64,000 bases of DNA from Saururus chinensis (taxonomy: Eukaryota > Streptophyta > Magnoliopsida > Piperales > Saururaceae). The stretch lies in NCBI GenBank assembly GCA_035235625.1, contig CP141143.1, forward strand, positions 29,150,592-29,214,591, read 5' to 3'. The notes beneath the pieces were generated by a model. It was not told where the DNA came from, made no database searches, and saw only the letters and a program-made list of their open reading frames with translations. Numbering within the stretch: the first letter of the stretch is position 1; the number at the start of each line of letters is the position of its first letter. The position numbers were made by a program, and so were the translations under genes. Below are positions 46,401-58,412 of this stretch, piece by piece.

Positions 46401-46515
46401 CCTGCCTTTTATTTTAATTCTTGAATTTTTAATGTTTCATGCTATATAACAATGTTGATTGAACAGATGGGTGGATTATGCTCGATGGGTTGGCATCCAG
46501 AAGCTGCGAGAATAA
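40463..46515 (+). CDS. RER4: RETICULATA-related protein (DUF3411), plastid membrane
   Basis: Exons: 40463-41020, 42676-42744, 43158-43289, 43398-43451, 43579-43623, 44263-44402, 46261-46386, 46467-46515; all introns are GT/AG and the frame is unbroken, giving 390 aa. Residues 1-60 are Ser-, Arg- and Pro-rich, a typical chloroplast transit peptide. Residues 69-101 are a Gly/Asp-rich linker. The DUF3411 domain fills the rest: RREAILALVELGRTMDSLPA, LLQFGGFKERLLADDLF, ADFMLVWLPAPTVSLRPS, NCPDNAFQVALAG, TSVAYGVYMAVSSNLRYQIL, AVRTGNTFLGSLLWVDYAR. Several segments are hydrophobic enough to span the envelope membrane. In Arabidopsis, family members affect leaf mesophyll and plastid function (family knowledge); the biochemical role is unknown. 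The family is certain; the RER4 member assignment is from remembered similarity and is tentative. Confidence 0.92.
41395..41775 (+). pseudogene. LINE (RTE-type) 3' end relic in intron 1
   Basis: The plus-strand translation, with stops and shifts, gives DAKVDGK and RMLRWMGNITRRDKI, then GVTSLWENLREYRLHWCGHI and QRRPMNAFVTKLEG. This matches the C-terminal end of plant non-LTR reverse transcriptases. It lies in the same strand as the gene but within a normal intron, so it should be spliced out. Confidence 0.7.
45345..46130 (+). repeat. Internal duplications in intron 6
   Basis: A unit of about 330 bp (from AGAGACATAAACC to GCAAAGAACAGGTTACTCC at about 45345-45680) recurs at about 45800-46130. 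A partial copy of about 115 bp lies between them (45681-45797). Shared blocks include GAATTCATCACTACTATTTT and GCATCATCCATGAAATGAAG. Copies differ by small changes. The splice acceptor at 46260 is not included. Confidence 0.8.
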
Positions 46516-46929
46516 AAGTCATAATAATTCAGTCAAAGGGCTGCATACATTTTTGTCAGATTCTTGTCAGTTCCAACTTAGGATTTGCACTTTTATGGCG
46601 ATGGTGATACAAGCAGGAAGATCTTGATTGCAGTTCTTTTTTAGTTTATTAGTTGACTACCGACCAATTCTATTTTCTTGAGATATAAACAGGTCTCTTG
46701 AAATAAAATTTTCCCGAAATCTGTGAAAGCTAATGCTTTGTTCCAATCTGCTGGAACTAGAAATATTCATTTCAAGCCATAATTGTTTGTAATTTTGATT
46801 CCTGTTTTCTTGATATCTTTTTATAGCACTTTTGTACTTGAATTGCAGGTTCATTTTATTTGTTCTACTTAATCATATATATGCTGAAATTTAGAAATTT
46901 ACTAAGAATTCCAGGCTCTCTCTCAAAAG
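46516..46929 (+). other. 3' flank of the RETICULATA-related gene
   Basis: It probably contains the 3' untranslated region. No feature of note; the last eight bases are the target site of the hAT element. Confidence 0.5.
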
Positions 46930-48390
46930 TAGGGCTGCATCAAAAAAACCGAACCGAATTGAACCGGGTAGAACCGAATTCGGTTCGGTTCCAAATTTGG
47001 TTTCGGTTCGGTTCTTTAAATTAAAGAACCGTTGTATTTTCGGTTCGGTTCGGTTCTAGATTATAAAAAATCGAAACCGAACTGAACCGAACTGAATATC
47101 TTTTATTTTGTTATTTATTTCTAATCTAATCTCAACCGTTCATTTGAATGAACGGTCGAGATAAGCCTTTTCTTATTAACCCTAACCCCTCTCCCCCCCT
47201 TTCACGCCTCCACTCTCCCATCTACCACCTGGCCGCACCCACCCACTCGCCGTCCTCCTCCTCTCTGCTACCTCTTCCGCCCTATCTGCCACCTACCCGG
47301 CCGACGTCCCCGCCCTGTCAGCCTTCAAGGCCAGAAATAGTGGCTTTGATTTTCGCTTGCTGCAACTCTCTGCAAACTCCGACTTCCTTCTCAAGATGTC
47401 TGTTGTTCTTCATCCTTTACACTCCAAATTATTCGGCAAATCTTCTCTTCATCCTCCTTCGTCCTGCGATGGTCAGCCTCTCCACTCAGTTCGGCGTCTC
47501 CTCTCTTCTACGTGGAGTGGAGGAAGTCTGGGCTCAGCCGAAAGAGTTTCTCGGGGTTGGACTATGTTTAGCTGAGACAGCAGGCATGTCCGGTGTCCCT
47601 GATCGAAGAGCTTCTATGATTAGTGCGATGTTGAGTCCTCCTCAAGCTGGGCCCTTGACGAAAATGAATCTGAACAAGTACATGGTAAAGCTCGAGAGCC
47701 TGTTCGGAATCTGCTTTGCTATTTCTGTCGATGGCAAGATATTTGTTCACGCTCTTAAAAGTGGGGTATGTCCAGTCTTAATGGCTCTCTCTGAATTGGT
47801 AAGAGTCTTATGCTTTTTCTCTAATATTAAATTTGTGTTTTTCCTTTGAGGTTCCTGAGGGGTAGATTTATGTTTTCTTTTCCTGACCATTTGCCTTCTT
47901 TTGTTGATCTAGATGGTAGAAATCAGAGTTTTTTTTTTGTGAATTCAGCTGTAAAAAGTGACCAGTGATGTTCAAGTGAAGAAGTTCTGGTGCAATGGGA
48001 ATGTAGAGAGAATTTTATTTGAGTGATCTTTTTTGTTATTTTAATGTATCCAATGATATTTGGCGATTCAAATTCGGTATTTGCTGATTATTTGTGCGTA
48101 ATATGTTTCTGAAACTTTGATTTAGTGCATAATTTGTACGTAAAATTTTGTTCTCGTGCGATGATTGTTTATCTTGGGTACTGACTTTCTTCACTCCAAG
48201 TAAAGTACATGGGAAATTTCGGTTCCAAACCGGTTTTCGGTTCGGTTTCGGTTCCATTTCGGTTTCGGTTCGGTTCTAATAAAATCAGTTCTTTATTCGG
48301 TTCAGTTCGGTTTTAAAATTTCGGTTCTAATTTCAGTTTCGGTTCGGTTCCTGTAGGAACCGGCCAAAACCAAACCGCGATGCAGCCCTA
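46930..48390. mobile_element. Non-autonomous hAT element, 1,461 bp
   Basis: The ends TAGGGCTGCATC and GATGCAGCCCTA are perfect inverted repeats. They are flanked by the 8-bp direct repeat CTCAAAAG (46922-46929 and 48391-48398), the hAT hallmark. Subterminal parts (46950-47100 and 48215-48380) are packed with CGGTTCGGTT and its complement. No transposase is encoded. The middle (about 47140-47860) is compositionally different and looks captured from a host gene. Confidence 0.92.
47148..47849 (+). pseudogene. Possible captured host-gene fragment inside the hAT element
   Basis: This GC-richer segment starts with a CT-rich part like a 5' leader (47187-47330). One frame is open for 233 codons but its first half is low-complexity. 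In another frame, the ATG at 47396 opens a stretch rich in Ser, Arg and Leu (MSVVLHPLHSKLFGK, then SVRRLLSSTWSGGS), which looks like an organelle-targeting peptide. The second half of the long frame (SMISAMLSPPQAGPLTKMN, then FAISVDGKIFVHALKSG) ends near a plausible splice donor, GAATTG then GTAAGAG, at 47798. I do not recognise the source gene. The surrounding AT-rich element ends contrast with it. Confidence 0.4.
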
Positions 48391-48398
48391 CTCAAAAG

Positions 48399-48729
48399 GC
48401 TCATGTCATCCATATCCCACAACTACGTACAAGAATCACTTACAAGCCAATGCAAATCACACGTGCTTGCCTCTAATACAGGCTATAAACCCACAATGGA
48501 TATTGGAATGCTTTCATTCTAATCACAGTTCATTTTGTCATTAAACACCTTATTGTTTAGCTATCAACATTTTATTAGGGAGTCACTATGATGTGTCAGG
48601 CCATTCAAAATGTTAATTTGTTAAGGTATTATCTACTTTTTCCTTATCAAAGTTAGGGAGTTGTGTACGTAGGCCATTTATTATTGCCTTTACTACTCAA
48701 AATCTCAACAGTTGCTCATAGTAAGTAAT
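48399..48729. other. Non-coding stretch after the hAT element
   Basis: No gene or clear repeat is visible here; it leads into the duplicated copia debris. Confidence 0.4.
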
Positions 48730-50790
48730 GACTTGTTGTAGGCTTACATGTGGACCATCTGGTTTCCTTTAATCAATCTTCTTAACCTTTTAAAATTCTT
48801 TGTTAGGAGATGTGGCCATTGGATGACCTCTTTATGTACCAAACTCCTGGTTCTCAAGGTTCCAACATAAAAGGGACTATCTAGCCTATTCACTTAGTTA
48901 AGAGGAAGAAAATAAATAATAATTGTTGGCCATATCAATGAAACATAGAAAAACCAAGCACATCCTTGTTGATGGTGTAGCTTCACCAACAATTGATCCA
49001 TTAGAATCGTTGACACACACTAGTGCATGTTAGTGCAAGTTAGTAGTCAGCATTTGACATCATAGGTAGTGGCACATGTACCATCTATTATGTAAATCCT
49101 TAATTGGTAAAACTTACTTGTACTCATGCTGGTGAAGCTTTACTAATGGATTTAGGTTTTCTTGGAGGAAGGGGGGCACTAATAAGGTAAATATCATGCA
49201 CACACATTCACAAACATGTGCACTTTTAGTGAAAATACTTTATGAGAATGTTATAAAAAGAGTAGAAGAAAAATAATAAAAATCACAAAAAAATCATAAA
49301 CAATTGATTGGCCTTGAACTAGCGTTCGATTGATCTTGAATGAAGTTCGAGATTTTTTTCACAACATTGAACAATGAATCATCCTATGGAAAAGTTTGAT
49401 TAGAGTGAGTTTCATCATATCCAGGACAATGAATAATTAATCAAATGCTAAGGTATTAAACTCACAAGTGGTAGCTAAGGATTTAATTTTGTTTTTGATA
49501 AATTTTGATTGATATTTGATGCTAAATCATATGTTTTTTCTCTAGCAATATTATCTTTTTCTTTGTTAGCTTGCTTGCTTTTTTTGTTTTCAATGAAAAA
49601 TTTCAATATGAATGAACATGGTGACCTAGGGAACCCATGAATGGACCTTCTTTATTTTTTTGGTCAAAATTTCTCTTATTAGGAAAATAGGATGAGAGCC
49701 TACAACTAAGCCATTAATTATGTGGACCATATGGTTTCTCTTAATCAATCTTCTTAATCTTTTAAATTTCTTTGTTAGGAGATGTGGTCATTGGATGACC
49801 TCTTTATCTACCAAACTCCTTATGGTTCTCAAGATTCCAACATAAAGATATTATTTAGTCTTTTCATTGAGTTAAAAAGAAGAAAAAAATAATAATTGTT
49901 GGCCATGTCCTCAAAACACAAGAAAACCAAGCATGTCCGTGGGGGAACTGAAATTTATTATTGATGGTGAAGCTTCACAAGCAGTTGATCCATTAGAATC
50001 TATTGTCCATGCACTAGTGCAATGCACAACCTATTATGTAAATCCTTGACTGGTAGAACTTCTTGCACTCATGCTGGTGAAGCTTTACTAATGGATTTGG
50101 GTTCTCTTGGTGGGAGGGGGAATTATTGAGATGTGAAAATGATTCATAATGTGAGAGGTATTTTACATGTATGAACATATGTGACATATGCATGAGTTTT
50201 GACTATATTTCGATGATCAAAACTATGTCCATTTGTGTGTGAAATTTATTCTGGTGAAATATGATTAGATTAGTAATATATCAAGCCAGATTTAGAATTA
50301 AATGACTTAAAGAATTAGAGTAGACTTGCTTCAAAGACTTAAGCTAGAAGACTAATAAAGTGTGATGAAAAAGAGGTAAATATCAAGTAACTGTAAAAAA
50401 TACTTAGGTTTTTCGTAAAAATACCTTATGGGAGTGTTAGAAAAAGAATGGAGAAAAATGACAAAAGTCACAAAAAGTTCATAAGTGATCGATTGACTTC
50501 AAATTAACGATTGATCGATTTTTTTTCTACAACATTGAATGATTGATCATATAGTGAAAAAGATTGATTAGAGTGAGTTTTGTGACGTCCGGTGAACAAT
50601 TGATCGCATGCTAGGTATTAATGGCTTTCTTGCTTGTTTTTGTTTTCAATGGCAAATTTCAATATGAATGAACATGATGAATTAGGGAATCTTATGAATT
50701 GACCTTTATTTGATGATAAAAAATTTTCTTATTAAAAAAATAGGATGAGAACATTCATCTAAGCCATTGATGGTAATTAATGGAAGGCAG
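48730..50790 (+). repeat. Duplicated copia LTR, leader and gag-start debris
   Basis: Two units of about 1 kb lie in direct order (about 48730-49710 and 49720-50790). Each has GGATGACCTCTTTAT, then CAAGATTCCAACATAAA-like sequence, a CATGCTGGTGAAGCTTTACT block, a CGATTGATC-rich part, and ends in TTTCAATATGAATGAACATG plus the start of a gag (TATTTGATG then AAATAGGATGAGA). The first unit shows an LTR end AAACTCACA at about 49467 followed by a decayed primer site. The second unit carries about 270 bp of extra sequence (50130-50400). The gag start matches the one at 60553. Confidence 0.6.
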
Positions 50791-51720
50791 TGATGAAAGG
50801 CATGAGTCCTCCTATGATTAAGGATAAGGATGACAATAAAATTTTAAATGCTGAATGTAGTTGGGATGAAACTAACTGGAAATTGGAAAATTAAATTAGT
50901 AAAGCACTTAGTGCTTTGTTCAATGTTGTAGGAAAAACCCAATACATGCTCATATTTAATTGTATTTAGCAAAAGTTGCATGAAATTATTTGGTGAAATA
51001 TAATGAAGGTACTCATAATGTTAAAAGTTTTTAGGATTAAAATGCTAACTCTTAAATTTGAAAAACATTATGATGAGTGAAGAAAAAAATTATTTTTAAC
51101 TACTATACAAAATTCCCTATTATTGTGAACACTTCTGACCAATTAGGTGAACCAATAGTTGATCACTTAGTTGTGAGAAGGATTCTTTAGTTCGTCAATA
51201 GTAAATTTAAAATTAAGGTGACGACAATCAATGAATATAAGAAAATTGATACTTTAAACATAGTAGAACTAGTATGGAACCTTAAGAATTTTGAAATTCA
51301 AGGGTGCCTTATGAGGAAAAGAGAAAAGTCTTTGAGGAGACACTTCGCTTAAATTTACTAAACCTATGATTTGAAGTTTGAACTTAATGAAAAGTTGATT
51401 TATAATGACTTAATAATGGATTATAGGTACTTATGTATAAATGCTTGGCAGAGACCCAAGCCAAGGAGGAAGATGAGAAAATAAAAGAAGCCAAGGGGTT
51501 GAGTGTGGCCACCAAAAGGGGACTATGGAAGACTAGGTACAAGGACAATTGAAATGGCTTATAGACACCTTACTTTAGGTGGTTGGCACACAAGAGAGAA
51601 TGGAGAGCAAGGTGGCCACATTTGACAGAATGGAGTGGAAGGTTAACAGAATGACAATGGATAATAATGATTATTATAAAGGAAGGGGATAGCTTCTGAG
51701 CTTAATGAGGAGGGACTAAA
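50640..51720 (+). pseudogene. Copia gag pseudogene, heavily decayed
   Basis: It matches the gag at 60553-61300 along its length (AATATGAATGAACATGATGA, then AGTGCTTTGTTCAATGTTGT, then AATTTAAAATTAAGGTG). Every frame has many stops. It lacks the zinc knuckle and everything downstream. Confidence 0.65.
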
Positions 51721-51759
51721 GGTAAAAACATTACATGTAATGTGAGATAATGTCAAATG

Positions 51760-53170
51760 TTACACCTAAACTATTAATTCATTAATTTGAGTCAAAGGTT
51801 AGGGTTATAATACTTACAAGTGCTCAAGTGGATGTAGTCTTACAAGGTCGAATCTACAAGGATTACCTTTGTGTGCATATAAAAATGATTAAAAAATAAG
51901 AGGAGTAAAGAAAAATTAAAAGGGAAAGTAGAAAAGTATCGAGGCAATGAAAGTGTTAAGATGAAATTCAATAATATAAAACACTAAGACATTAAAGATC
52001 ATTGTAACATCTAGTGATGTTCTTTATGTGTCATGTTATCTTAGTTAGAATCGAATGAAGATTCTATCTAACTGGGAGACATGAACATTAAAAGAAAAAA
52101 TAAAGATAATAAATACTTTGGATGGATGAAGGATTAAAAGAAATATTTCTTCAAGAATTCTATGTATCAAAATCATATTGATCAAGAAGGAGAGCCTTCA
52201 AGCATCTTATGTATTAAGATCACAAAGAAACAAAAAAAAGAATAATATTAAATAAACATCACTTCAAATAACCAATACTTACTTGAAACCATTGATGAAA
52301 TATGAATAGATCTCCATTAGATTGTTACTAGTTACCTCTTGCCTTAGCAAGCCAATACAATAGAACTTCAAATAAAAGCTACAAAAGAAGAGAAGAAAAA
52401 TATGAGAAGAGAGCTCCAAAGAGGAGAAGATGATGCATCTCTCACGTTCACCCCTCTTTTTATAGGAGTAGAAGAGGTTGCTTCATGTCTAATCATATCC
52501 CTTAATTGCTTCTTGATTGATTGTTTGCTTCTTTGACAATAATTAGATTCTAAATCAATCAAATAAATAAAATATTTATTTAGAAAATAAGTGTCATTTA
52601 GTCTTCTTATAGTTATCCAATCAGCCTTATTATCTTTTCTTATGTGTATCAATCACAAATGTTAAAAAATCCTCAATGTGTTGGCCTCGTGTTAATTGAC
52701 TAGATATCTATTTGCATGTCAGATTTGACCCATATATCTTCGAAATTATGAATTTCGTCCTAAAATAAGGATTGTGGCCATGAAAGACATTTATAATTTC
52801 ACCAGAATCATATCAATCTAAATTTTATATAGAAAGATATAATAAAAATACTAAGGTTGTGTCAATCTGTTCAAATTAGCTTCTTCCCGAATTTGGTTCT
52901 CTTGATGCAAATGTGAAATCTAATGAGTCCACAAGGTTTTGTTAGACCATTTCATGCATGTTTAGATATTAAGATCCCATTTTTAACTCTTAAATAGCTT
53001 TAGGTATTTGGGCTTCACTTCCTCTTTCACTTGGATCCTATCGAAGCCCATTTAGATATGTAAATACAACATAGGTCCAACTCACTTATTTAAAATATAA
53101 ATAGCCCAAATAAGTAATGAACTAACACAAAATAGGATTGTAATTTAAGATTTGAAAATATTTAATTAAA
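51760..53170. repeat. Possible LTR remnant
   Basis: ACAAGTGCTCAAGTGGATGT with ACAAGGTCGAATCTACAAGG at 51810-51865 resembles the start of LTRs of the Athila/Tat group, and the following 1.3 kb has their general composition. Neither end nor a target duplication could be fixed. The minus-strand frame at 52368-52652 is not similar to anything I know. Confidence 0.3.
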
Positions 53171-54364
53171 CATTATTTCAGTACATCATCAAGTTATAGT
53201 TTTCTTGTCATGCTATGAAAATAATAATCTTATTAAACTTATTGTTGAATGCTTAGGATTATAGTGGAGTAGGAGCAAGTGGTGAGGAGGATGATTTTGT
53301 TAAATCCATCTTCACAAAGTTTTCCCCATAGGTTAGATATCATTTATTGAGTATAATCTTCTCAATATTGTTTTACCCCTAATGGTAAGTTTTTTAAGTC
53401 ATGTGACAATTTTAAGTAATGATATGCTAAATCTAAGTAGTCAACTAGTAATTGTAAATCTTAACTACTGAGATAAAGACATAACTAGCTTGGAGATACT
53501 TATTTTAGGTGGTTAATCAACTTTATTTGATAATAACATATAATTGTTATACTTGTACTGCGATAATTAATTATTACAACAATAATGTCATTTGATGTAT
53601 TTGAAGTTCACCCCATGTGCAACTACTTGGAGAGGCTTTGTCTTGTTGAGACTTGCCAGAATGCCAGATTTGCACCTGTTGCAATCTTGTCATTATATTT
53701 TTTATTTCTAGTAGAAGACTATAAGAGACAATTAAGCATATGTGCATGACATAGAGCCATTTGATTTGGCCATATGGATTATGTTCTCCACCCATACATA
53801 TTACTATCAATGTCAATCATCTCACATACTTCTTTATTAGAAGATGATCCCAGGACGAAGAACATAATCTATACTAACTATGTTGTGCACATGGACCATA
53901 CTGATGCTTTTCTTTTATGTACACAATCTTTCTTTTGATACTCAAGCTTGACATTTATTCTCTTGTGCATGTCTTTGACGGGTATGTGAGCATCTTACAC
54001 TCTTCGCATGTGGTGCTAACTACAAGATGGTTTGCACATTCCTTGAAGATATAGTAGAAGAAGATATATGTCAGGCTTGAGTTTTGGATGAATGATTAGG
54101 TACATGAAAGAAATAGAAAAACAATATGGTTCATGTGCACAACATAACAAATATATTATTCTCCTCATCTAAATAGTATTGACATTGACATTATTCACCC
54201 TAATGTGGTGAATATATTATTTTTCTTACACATATGGTTAAATGCCTATTGTCTTGGGATCCTATGAACTTGGATTGAGGATGTGTAAAATAGTTTATCT
54301 AACTTTGTGAGATGTGATGAATGCTTTTTTGCACAAACTAGTTAATTTATTATGTGAAAGAAAT
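53171..54364. other. AT-rich non-coding stretch
   Basis: I see no gene, RNA or recognisable element. The frame at 53574-53816 lacks any feature. Confidence 0.5.
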
Positions 54365-54700
54365 AGTTTGAAGATGTGAATGTGTGTGATACATGCATCT
54401 ATATGTGACTATGTTTGTGAATGTGTTATGTAAAAGTGGTTGTTTGTTAATGGGATTGACACATGTTATGGCATGTGAACGGAATAGTTTTCTAAATGGG
54501 TGTGACATTGATTATTGTATGTAAATGTGACTATATGTGAATGGGTGTGACACAAGTTACTACATGTAAAAGGAATAGTTTTGTGAATGGTTGTGACATA
54601 GGTTATTGTATGTAAATGTGACTGCGTATCTGAATGGGCATGACATAGGTTATTGTATAGAAATGTGATTGTGTTTGTGAATGGGCATGAGAAAGTACTC
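54365..54700. repeat. Minisatellite-like repeat, about 50-bp unit
   Basis: Six or so imperfect units carry TGTGAATGGGTGTGACATAG, then TTATTGTATGTAAATGTGAC. The units vary between 45 and 60 bp. The minus-strand frame at 54466-54717 (CHAHSDTQSHLHTITYV-type repeats) is a by-product of the repeat. Confidence 0.75.
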
Positions 54701-56670
54701 CCTAATTTTCTATTCAAAGATGGAAAAAATAAATAAAATGGGCTCTTGTGTGTAGCAACCTATTTAGGTGAGAGAAAAATTGGAGACAACATGCTCTTGA
54801 TATTGTGCATGTTAAGATTCATAACGAAATAATAACTGAAAAGAAGTGATTGTTGTAGCCCTTAATGACAATATTGACGACATTTTAAATATCCTCACTC
54901 CTTAACAGTGGACATCTCAGCATTTGCGGCCACTCAAATGTGCATGATGGAGAAGGCGACATTAGGTGTGCAAGATCAACTTCATTGTATTCCATTGTTC
55001 CTCCAAGATTTTCTTCCCATTTATATACCATCTCAAGCGGTCTAGAGCGGTCTAGACCAACATCATAGTCATTTGCAATTTTTGCAGGTGATCTCCCAAA
55101 AGGTGAACCTCACAATCAACATTTTAGGGCATACAATGTTCTAATCTAATTGCATATGGGAAAGGTACTCTCACATCTCTAAGTATAATAACCCAATCCC
55201 AAACCCATCATGTTCTTAATACAATCATATCTAATAATGTGAGGCAACATGATTGGTTTTGTTTTTTTGTGCAATGATGCATTATCGGAGTGTGTGATCC
55301 ACTCTATGCTATGCTACACAACCATTGTCTAGGACACATGAAGAGAAATACTATCGTGTCTTGAAGCATGCGTACTACTATTGTGCAATTTAAAACATAA
55401 TATAAATTTGTATCATGTAGTTTTTTAAATACCCTCAATTACTATCATGTAATTTTTAACATGATATCTAGTTTTTTGTGTAGTTTTTATACGCGTTTTC
55501 GAAGTATTTCGTGTGGACAATCATATGTATTACTATAGTGCTTTTTATGACATGCTATACACACATATCATGTTTTTTTTAACATGCCAATCATGCTTCC
55601 ATATTACTAACGTGTATTGTATGGCATAAAAACAATGCATATTGTGTACTTTTGAACACTTATGTGTTATTATCATGTTGTTTTTAAGATGTTGTTCAGG
55701 CATATCATGTACCTTTTCAAACCTTTGGAAGACTTTCCTATACAGAGTCTTGTATATGTCTACTATGTAGTCTATGACATGCTATTCATGACAATCATCT
55801 ATATATGAACATGATAGGCAAGCCTATTGTGTCGAGAAGTGTATGAAGTAATATGGTCTACTGTATAACATGATGGCCATCGGATGCTTTTGAATATTCT
55901 AGTCATGCATATCGTGAACTTCCATACATGCTTTCTTTTTATATTGTCTTAATTACATGAATATTATGTGAAGATTATGATAATATGCTTTACTTGTAGA
56001 TACATAGATAATGATGAAAACTTCCATAAAGAAAGAGGACTTATAACCCAAGGGATGCTATGCAGTCAGTGTGCCTACCTGTCGGTTTGTAGTTGGCATT
56101 TGAGTGGCTAACTCATTTGAGATCAAGAGGTTGATAGGGGAGACAAGTTTCTATGCTATATTCGAGTGTATGGATGTGGTCATATCTTGCAATCTCGAGG
56201 ATGTTTCATATGTAAATCTTGGCATGACTCGCTCAATTTGTTTAACATTAAGGGTACAAGTGTGCATTTGTTTGAAGTTGATGTGGCTGTAATAATGGGG
56301 TTGAGGGCTTGTGGTGATTAAGTATTCCTTTACGGAGAAGATGGCAAAGAATGATATGGGAAAGGCAAATTCTATAAAAAGTTAAAGGAATAGTTCAGAA
56401 GCACATGAGCACTTTTCAGCTGGAAAATGACAATCCATCAACTTAGGGAGCCATACGTATTTTTTTCCCCCTACCTTAGCAGAACAATTGAGATAATGCG
56501 GCAAACGTGCGACGAGCGCATATGCTCGTGGCTTACGTTAATGGGACTTGAAAAGTTATGAGCTAACCACAAGAAACTAGAAAGAAAAAATATTGAAGAC
56601 ATACGCGAGAGGGCCACACACACAATAAAAGTTCCAAAAATCCCTTAGGGCTTAAAAAGTCTTGTGGGCC
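54701..56670. other. AT-rich non-coding stretch with degenerate repeats
   Basis: 55370-55930 contains many scattered copies of ATCATGTA, AACATG and TGCATAT in a loosely periodic pattern, too decayed for a unit length. A CGGTCTAGAGCGGTCTAGA doublet is at 55038. The frame at 56104-56292 has no features. No gene is supported. Confidence 0.45.
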
Positions 56671-56944
56671 ACTGTGGCCACAATTGATTCGCCTCCCACT
56701 GTCACTGCCTTACATTTGCTCTAGATGAATCCTCTGGGCGATATGCCTCTCCCCTCCAACACTCTCTTCTAGAGATCTCTCCTTCTCCTTCTTCTCCAGT
56801 AGAAGGTCCTCTCTCCCTTCTCCCTTCTCCTCCTCCATGCGGTGACAATCCTCTCTGCTAGTGGCAGTTCATATATTTTGATCTACTGACTATCCTTGCC
56901 TCCTTCTCAAGTTTATGCCTCATCAAACTACTAAAAATGGCAAG
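56671..56944 (+). other. Candidate 5' leader and first exon of an unknown gene
   Basis: A CT-rich leader-like stretch (56740-56860) is followed by ATG at 56915 and ten codons (MPHQTTKNGK) ending in AAG before GTAAGAT, a good splice donor. No second exon is found; a copia LTR begins 155 bp later at 57099. It may be the start of a gene whose remainder lies beyond the transposons, a truncated gene, or chance. Nothing in the ten residues identifies a family. Confidence 0.25.
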
Positions 56945-57098
56945 GTAAGATCCCACAACACCGGTTATTCTATGATTTGAGGATAGGATTTAGGGTGTTT
57001 TCATTATTTTGCTAAGAAAATTTTAGATTTTGTGTGTTTATATGCAAAGTTGATATATCATAAGATAAAGGAGCATTTTGTAAGTACTTCGGGTAACT

Positions 57099-58391
57099 TG
57101 TGAGTTTGATATCCATCTACTAAAACTAGCAGATCACTGCATTCCCCTAAACTGATTATCTATCAAAGATAAAGACTACGAGTTATGACCTCTTTGCATA
57201 GAATTTTCTTAAAAAGTGAAGACAAGTAAAACATCTCCCAATGCATGCTCACAACATATCAATTAATCAAACTTAAAGCATTCAATCTACACATGAACAC
57301 ACAACAATTTAATGTGAAAACCTAAACTCAGGTAAAAAAATTACGATAATTCTAAAGGAACTAAATGAATGCACTATTAGCAAGCAAGGTAGTTACATTG
57401 ACACATGCAAACCACCAACCATTGTTTTGATTAACACAATCTCCTTCTATTTAGATCTCCACAAATTCTTGTTATTGAGGCCAAGTCTTCTCCCTCAAGC
57501 ACTTGTAACTTTTCTTCCTTCTTACTTTGTCCTTGTCTTCTTCTATCCTTCAACAAGGTCATCTTATTGCATTGACTTTAGACTTTTGGAATATTTAATC
57601 TCCTATTGAAGATATGCTACAACTCTTTTGAAACTTCTCTAGGAAATCTCTTCTCTTTAGTTGTGGAATAGCTTCATGAATTCACCATTGATCCTCTCTT
57701 CAAAACTCCATGAGAATTCCCTTGGAAAACAATATACAAAGGTCTCTCCCTTCTTCTCCAATTTTTTCTAAGTTTTCCTCATTTCAAATTTGTCACTTCT
57801 TATCCTTAATATAGCTTTCCAAAGTGATTGAAATCTTTGACTTCAACAAGGAAAGAAACTTAATTTGGAATGATTTATTTAGGGCAACTAGAATTGTTAG
57901 CGATTGATCATTTTAGACAGTAATCGATTGTTCACATATTTTTTGAACACATGTTACTTCAAGCAATTAATTGATATACGAAGAAATTGAATGATAACTC
58001 TCGGCTTTGTTTTACACTGGGCCGATTCATGTACTAATCAATCATTCCATTTACATTATCCAGAGATTAATTGTTTTAACCGTATAATTATAGCCTTTCC
58101 CTTTTTGCCCCCAAATCTCCTGAAATCAATGAAATCACTTTTGAGACTTATCTAAGTGATTTTGGTATTCGAATGTGATTTGAATAGGCTTCATAGACCT
58201 TCAACATTCTTCAGTCTTGATCCATAAGAACACGTTTACTCTTATTTTTCAAGTCTATAAATTCTAAATCTAACTCAATCACAACAACATCTAATCAAAT
58301 TTTAAGACTAAGTACATACTCAAGGTTTCTAACATAATATTGACAAAGAAATTAGCCTATTAACATGACTTATGGTACATATGTTATTACA
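57099..58391 (-). repeat. 3' LTR of a minus-strand copia element
   Basis: Read on the minus strand it starts TGTAATAACATATG and ends AAACTCACA. It matches the LTR at 59064-60278 in inverted orientation (ATCTAAATCTAACTCAATC here corresponds to the CAAGTCAGATTTAGAATTG region there). It is preceded by a polypurine tract, so it is the 3' LTR. The match is diverged throughout. Confidence 0.8.
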
Positions 58392-58412
58392 ATCTCCCCC
58401 TTTGGCTATTTC
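58392..58412 (-). other. Copia polypurine tract
   Basis: On the minus strand it reads AAATAGCCAAAGGGGGAGAT, directly before the LTR. This is the common polypurine tract of several copia lineages. Confidence 0.8.
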
